From Victivallales bacterium (lineage in GTDB: Bacteria > Verrucomicrobiota > Lentisphaeria > Victivallales > UBA1829), in the NCBI GenBank assembly GCA_016285335.1, contig JAEEQO010000154.1, forward strand, positions 1-7,426: a stretch of DNA of 7,426 nucleotides. The letters run 5' to 3'. This document shows positions 4,911-7,426 of this stretch, piece after piece (within the stretch, counting starts at the first letter, position 1; each line of letters starts with the position of its first letter). The notes below the pieces were generated by a model. The model did not search any database. It was not told the origin of the DNA and worked only from the letters and a program-made list of their open reading frames with translations. The position numbers were made by a program, and so were the translations under genes.

Positions 4911-5984
4911 TCATTTCGGCATAAGGAATTCCGGGATCGGGATCTGCATTTCCTCGTACATGTTCATATACTGCGCGAAGAGCAGATAGGCGATGAAGCA
5001 CACGCAGATGAGCGTGAGGCAGGAAAGCGTGAGGAAGAACCAGTTCGGCTCGTCGGCGGAGCTCGGCGGCGCGGGTTGTTTTTTGACCTTCGGCAGCTTG
5101 CCTTTTTTCTTCTTGCCGTCGACCGCGGCTTCCGGTACGGGGGTCTGGGTCTCGACCGGCGCGGCCACAGGCGGCGGGTTCTGCTGAGCGGACGCTTCCT
5201 CCGGCTTCTTTTCCTCCTCCTTCTGCGCTTGCGGAGGCATGTTGGGGATATTCAGGCCGGGGATGATGTTTCTCGGGAGTTCCTGCGGTTTGGACGGCTG
5301 GTTCTTGAGCTTCAGCGTGAGCTTGCGTTCCGGCGGGATCGGGGATTCGCCGACTTTCTTCGCGGGAGCCGCGGGAGCGGCCGCGGGTTCGGATTCCGGC
5401 TTCTTCAGCTGGATCGTAGGCGTCGAGGATTCCGGCTTCTTCAGCTGGATGGTCGGGGTAGAAGATTCCGGCTTCTTCAGCTGGATGGTCGGGGTCGAGG
5501 ACTCCGGCTTCTTCAGCTGGATGGTCGGCGTCGAGGACTCCGGCTTCTTCAGCTGGATGGTCGGCGTCGAGGATTCCGGCTTCTTCAGCTGGATCGTCCG
5601 CGGAGCGGCAGTCGCGCCCTGGGATTCTTCCACCGGTTTCGCGGTCGGGATTCCGGTCGGGGCTTCCGCGACCTTCGGCACGATCTTGATCGCCGGCTTC
5701 ACTTCGGCGGCGTCGGATGCGGGAGCGGTCGGCGGACGAAGCTTGATGGTCTGCTTGATGCCGGGAACAGTCGAGGACGGAGACGGTGCGATATGGATTG
5801 CGGGCTCTCCGGCGGCGGGCGCTTCGGGAGCTGCGTCAACCGGAGGAACAGCCGGGGCGGCGGGCGCTTCGGGAGCGGGCGCGGCCGAGGGGGTCGGGGG
5901 CGTCATCGGTTTGAGCTTGATTGTGGCGCGCGGACGAACATCCTCGGGGGTGTTCATCGGGGTATCGGAAGTCGGATCTGCCAT
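4911..5984 (-). CDS. Repeat-rich C-terminally membrane-anchored protein, copy B (complete paralogue)
   Basis: This 357-residue protein has an ATG at 5984 with AAGGAA about 8 nt upstream. Residues 1-129 are Ala/Pro-rich with scattered short motifs TIKLKP (21), AIHIAP (62), TIKLRP (79) and AIKIVP (98). Residues 130-199 are six units of the 12-residue repeat TIQLKKPESSTP, the last truncated. ERKLTLKLKN (220-229), an acidic/Pro linker and a Lys-rich patch (about 290-303) follow. One hydrophobic helix (about 315-339) and an 18-residue tail ending PEFLMPK finish the protein. There is no N-terminal signal peptide, so by the positive-inside rule the long disordered part is cytoplasmic and only the tail is exported. 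It has its own promoter and terminator. It is a paralogue of copy A at the left edge in inverted orientation. Similar motif-rich proteins exist in PVC bacteria as far as I recall, but I know no function and infer none. Confidence 0.9.
   Translation of the reverse strand: MADPTSDTPMNTPEDVRPRATIKLKPMTPPTPSAAPAPEAPAAPAVPPVDAAPEAPAAGEPAIHIAPSPSSTVPGIKQTIKLRPPTAPASDAAEVKPAIKIVPKVAEAPTGIPTAKPVEESQGATAAPRTIQLKKPESSTPTIQLKKPESSTPTIQLKKPESSTPTIQLKKPESSTPTIQLKKPESSTPTIQLKKPESEPAAAPAAPAKKVGESPIPPERKLTLKLKNQPSKPQELPRNIIPGLNIPNMPPQAQKEEEKKPEEASAQQNPPPVAAPVETQTPVPEAAVDGKKKKGKLPKVKKQPAPPSSADEPNWFFLTLSCLTLICVCFIAYLLFAQYMNMYEEMQIPIPEFLMPK
5388..5597 (-). repeat. In-frame 36-bp tandem repeat (TIQLKKPESSTP), copy B
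   Basis: Five full units and one truncated unit encode residues 130-199. At the DNA level the units differ by only a few third-position changes and follow a simple 36-bp period, unlike the alternating 72-bp pattern of copy A. The array is translated without interruption, and there are no spacers. Confidence 0.95.
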
Positions 5985-6032
5985 GGCTGTTTCCTTACAA
6001 GAAAAGTTGCAAACTATAAATTTACAGAGTGA

Positions 6033-6060
6033 AATATATCACATCAACACGGAAAGACAA
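6033..6060 (-). promoter_or_regulatory. Candidate sigma70 promoter of copy B
   Basis: The minus strand reads TTGTCT (6060-6055), a 16-nt spacer and TATATT (6038-6033) in an AT-rich patch. This predicts a start near 6026 and a leader of about 40 nt before the ATG at 5984. Confidence 0.55.
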
Positions 6061-6106
6061 GTTGAAAAACGAATTTTTACCGAAAAAATCTGTCAGAAGC
6101 TAAATG

Positions 6107-6125
6107 GCCGCGCCTCTTTCGCGGC
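6107..6125. terminator. Short hairpin after the CNNM/CorC gene
   Basis: GCCGCG (6107-6112) pairs with CGCGGC (6120-6125) over a 7-nt loop, 14 bp past the TGA at 6139. On the minus strand only CATTT follows directly, and a T6 run comes about 20 nt later. It is a weak terminator candidate. Confidence 0.3.
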
Positions 6126-6138
6126 ATCCGGGGGATTT

Positions 6139-7426
6139 TCAGGAGGCTGCCGGCTCGGGAATTTCGATCCTGACACGCGAAATGCGGCGTCCGTCGAGGT
6201 TCAGCACGGTAAAGCGCAGCCCGCCGATCATGGCGGCATCGCCGACCTTCGGGATGTCGTCGAGTTCCGCCATCAGAAGCCCGCCGACGGTATCGGGACG
6301 GTGGTCGTCCTCGGGGAGTTTCCGGCCCATCTGGCGTTCCAGCTCGGCAACGCGTACGAGGCCGCCGGAAACCCAGACCGATTCGGAAACGTTGATGAGC
6401 ATTTCCTCCGGCTTCTGCGGATGAAGCGAACCGACAAGCTCTTCCAGCAGGTCGTCGCGCGTCACGATACCCGCCGTGCCGCCGAATTCATCCAGCACGA
6501 CGGCGATCTCGAATCCGTCTCGCCGCATATTGCGCAGCACATGCTGCAATGTGGCGCCCTCCGGCACGAAATGCGGTTTTTTCATCACGTCGGCGGGTTT
6601 CGGGGAGCAGCCGTTTTTCTGCTTGAACCGGAAATAGTCCGCCACGTACAGGATGCCGACGATCTGATCGATGCCGCCGCGGCAGACGGGATAGGCGGAA
6701 AAACTCTTTTCGACCAGGAGCCGTTCAATCGATTCGGGAGGATCCCCTTCCTCGATCGCGGAGAGCACGCCGCGACGGGTCATGATCTCGCCGCAGGTGA
6801 TGTCGTCCAGCTCGAACACGTTCTGGATGATGCGGCGTTCGTCGGGCGCGATGAGGCCGTCCTTCTCGCCCATGTTCACGAGCGAGCGGATCTCCTCCTC
6901 GGTGACTTTCTGGCTGTTTTCCGGCGAACCGAACGGCTTCATGACGAGGTTGACGGAATTGTTCAGGAACCAGACCAGCGGAGCCGTGACGCGGGAAAGG
7001 ATATGAACGGGGATCGCAGTGTTCAGAGCGATCGCGGATGTATAGCGGAGTGCGATCTGCTTCGGGACAAGTTCGCCGAAGACCAGCGAGAAATACGACA
7101 GGACTATGGTGATCACTACCACGCAGATCTGGTCGAGGGATTCGAACGACAGTCCGGCATACCCCTGCAGCCATTTCGCCAGAGGATCGGAAAATGCGTT
7201 GGACGCGAATGCGCTGGCGAGGAATCCGGCGAGCGTCACGCCGATCTGGACCGTGGCGAGAAAACGCCCTGTGTCGGCGGAAAGCTGGCCGAGGATGCGG
7301 CCGCGTTTCCCTTGTTTCGACAGAGTCTCGAGCGTAACGGGCTTCAGGGAGATCAGCGCAGCTTAAGCAGCGGAGAAAAAGGCGTTGCAGATGACCAGAA
7401 TGATCAGGAAAAAGAGTTGAGAAAGC
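6139..7426 (-). pseudogene. CNNM/CorC-type transporter (DUF21-CBS-CorC_HlyC) with an in-frame stop in TM1; 5' partial
   Basis: Members of this family are membrane proteins linked to Mg/Co ion transport. The frame carries the DUF21 membrane domain (RFLATVQIG at about 7240-7266, LAGFLASAFASNAF, and GELVPK near 7072), two CBS repeats (about 6800-6430) and the CorC_HlyC domain ending at 6139. Upstream, the frame is open to the window edge and reads NAFFSAA-stop-AALISLK, where relatives typically have Glu at the stop position. The TAA is at 7363-7365. TAA ends the GH2 gene in this same window, so a reassigned code is unlikely. The longest post-stop frame with a usual start is a GTG at 7239, which falls inside the conserved membrane core and would lose the first helix, so it is unlikely to be the natural start. 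The options are a recent nonsense mutation, a sequencing error, or readthrough. Domains are certain; pseudogene status is not. Confidence 0.8.
7363..7365 (-). other. In-frame TAA nonsense codon in the CNNM/CorC gene
   Basis: The minus-strand codon is TAA. The codons on both sides continue the conserved first transmembrane motif in the same frame, so one substitution from GAA explains it without any frameshift. Confidence 0.85.

Noticed and set aside
4210..4989. 259-codon plus-strand frame in the intergenic gap
   Set aside because: Composition is arbitrary (rich in Arg, Lys, Pro), it spans hairpins and promoter-like elements, and it runs antisense into the end of copy B. No homology was recognised.
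1..5984. Composite transposon bounded by inverted copies
   Set aside because: The inverted copies are protein-coding repeat genes, not insertion sequences. No transposase, terminal inverted repeats or target duplication can be seen.
4713..6032. 439-codon plus-strand frame with GFRLLQLDGRRR-like repeats
   Set aside because: It is the antisense shadow of copy B; its repeats are only the reverse complement of the KKPESSTPTIQL array, and it lacks a ribosome-binding site and domain.
7240..7426. Alternative genetic code or selenocysteine-type recoding to explain the in-frame stop
   Set aside because: The codon is TAA, not TGA; TAA ends the GH2 gene and TGA ends four other genes here, so ordinary stop use is the simpler reading.

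Overview
The window reads as a GC-rich bacterial chromosomal fragment, most plausibly from the PVC group (Lentisphaerota/Verrucomicrobiota). That assignment is an inference: it rests on low-complexity, Pro/Ala/Lys-rich membrane proteins built from short TI(K/Q)L(K)P-like motifs and on a large secreted family 2 glycoside hydrolase. No rRNA or other taxonomic marker is present. TAA and TGA both act as ordinary stop codons here.

Layout, left to right. At 1-621 (+) is the 3' end of a gene for a repeat-rich, C-terminally membrane-anchored protein (copy A), followed by a strong, probably bidirectional terminator (about 671-705). A complete type II toxin-antitoxin operon on the minus strand comes next: a DinJ/RelB-type antitoxin (1298-1017) overlapping a YafQ-type toxin (1020-745) by ATGA, with a well-formed promoter at 1349-1377. 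A textbook terminator (1401-1429) then closes the large minus-strand GH2 gene (4127-1455, 890 aa). That protein has a signal peptide, both catalytic glutamates and a C-terminal F5/8-type (CBM32-like) domain. A roughly 780-bp gap (4128-4910) holds no convincing gene but contains promoter-like and operator-like elements and two neat hairpins. It is followed by a complete minus-strand paralogue of copy A (copy B, 5984-4911, 357 aa) with its own promoter. The right end carries a minus-strand CNNM/CorC-type (DUF21-CBS-CorC_HlyC) gene whose frame is open to the window edge except for one in-frame TAA at 7363-7365. That TAA sits where the first membrane helix motif normally has Glu.

How the parts relate. 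The GH2 enzyme is an exported or periplasmic polysaccharide/glycoside degrader that appears to be transcribed alone. The toxin-antitoxin pair is an independent, self-regulated unit inserted between terminators. The two paralogous repeat proteins lie in inverted orientation around the TA/GH2 block. Their shared plan is a disordered N-terminal region of short repeats, a Lys-rich patch, one transmembrane helix and an almost invariant external C-terminal tail. They are the least explained and most interesting genes in the window. I found no mobile-element gene, tRNA, rRNA or CRISPR array.
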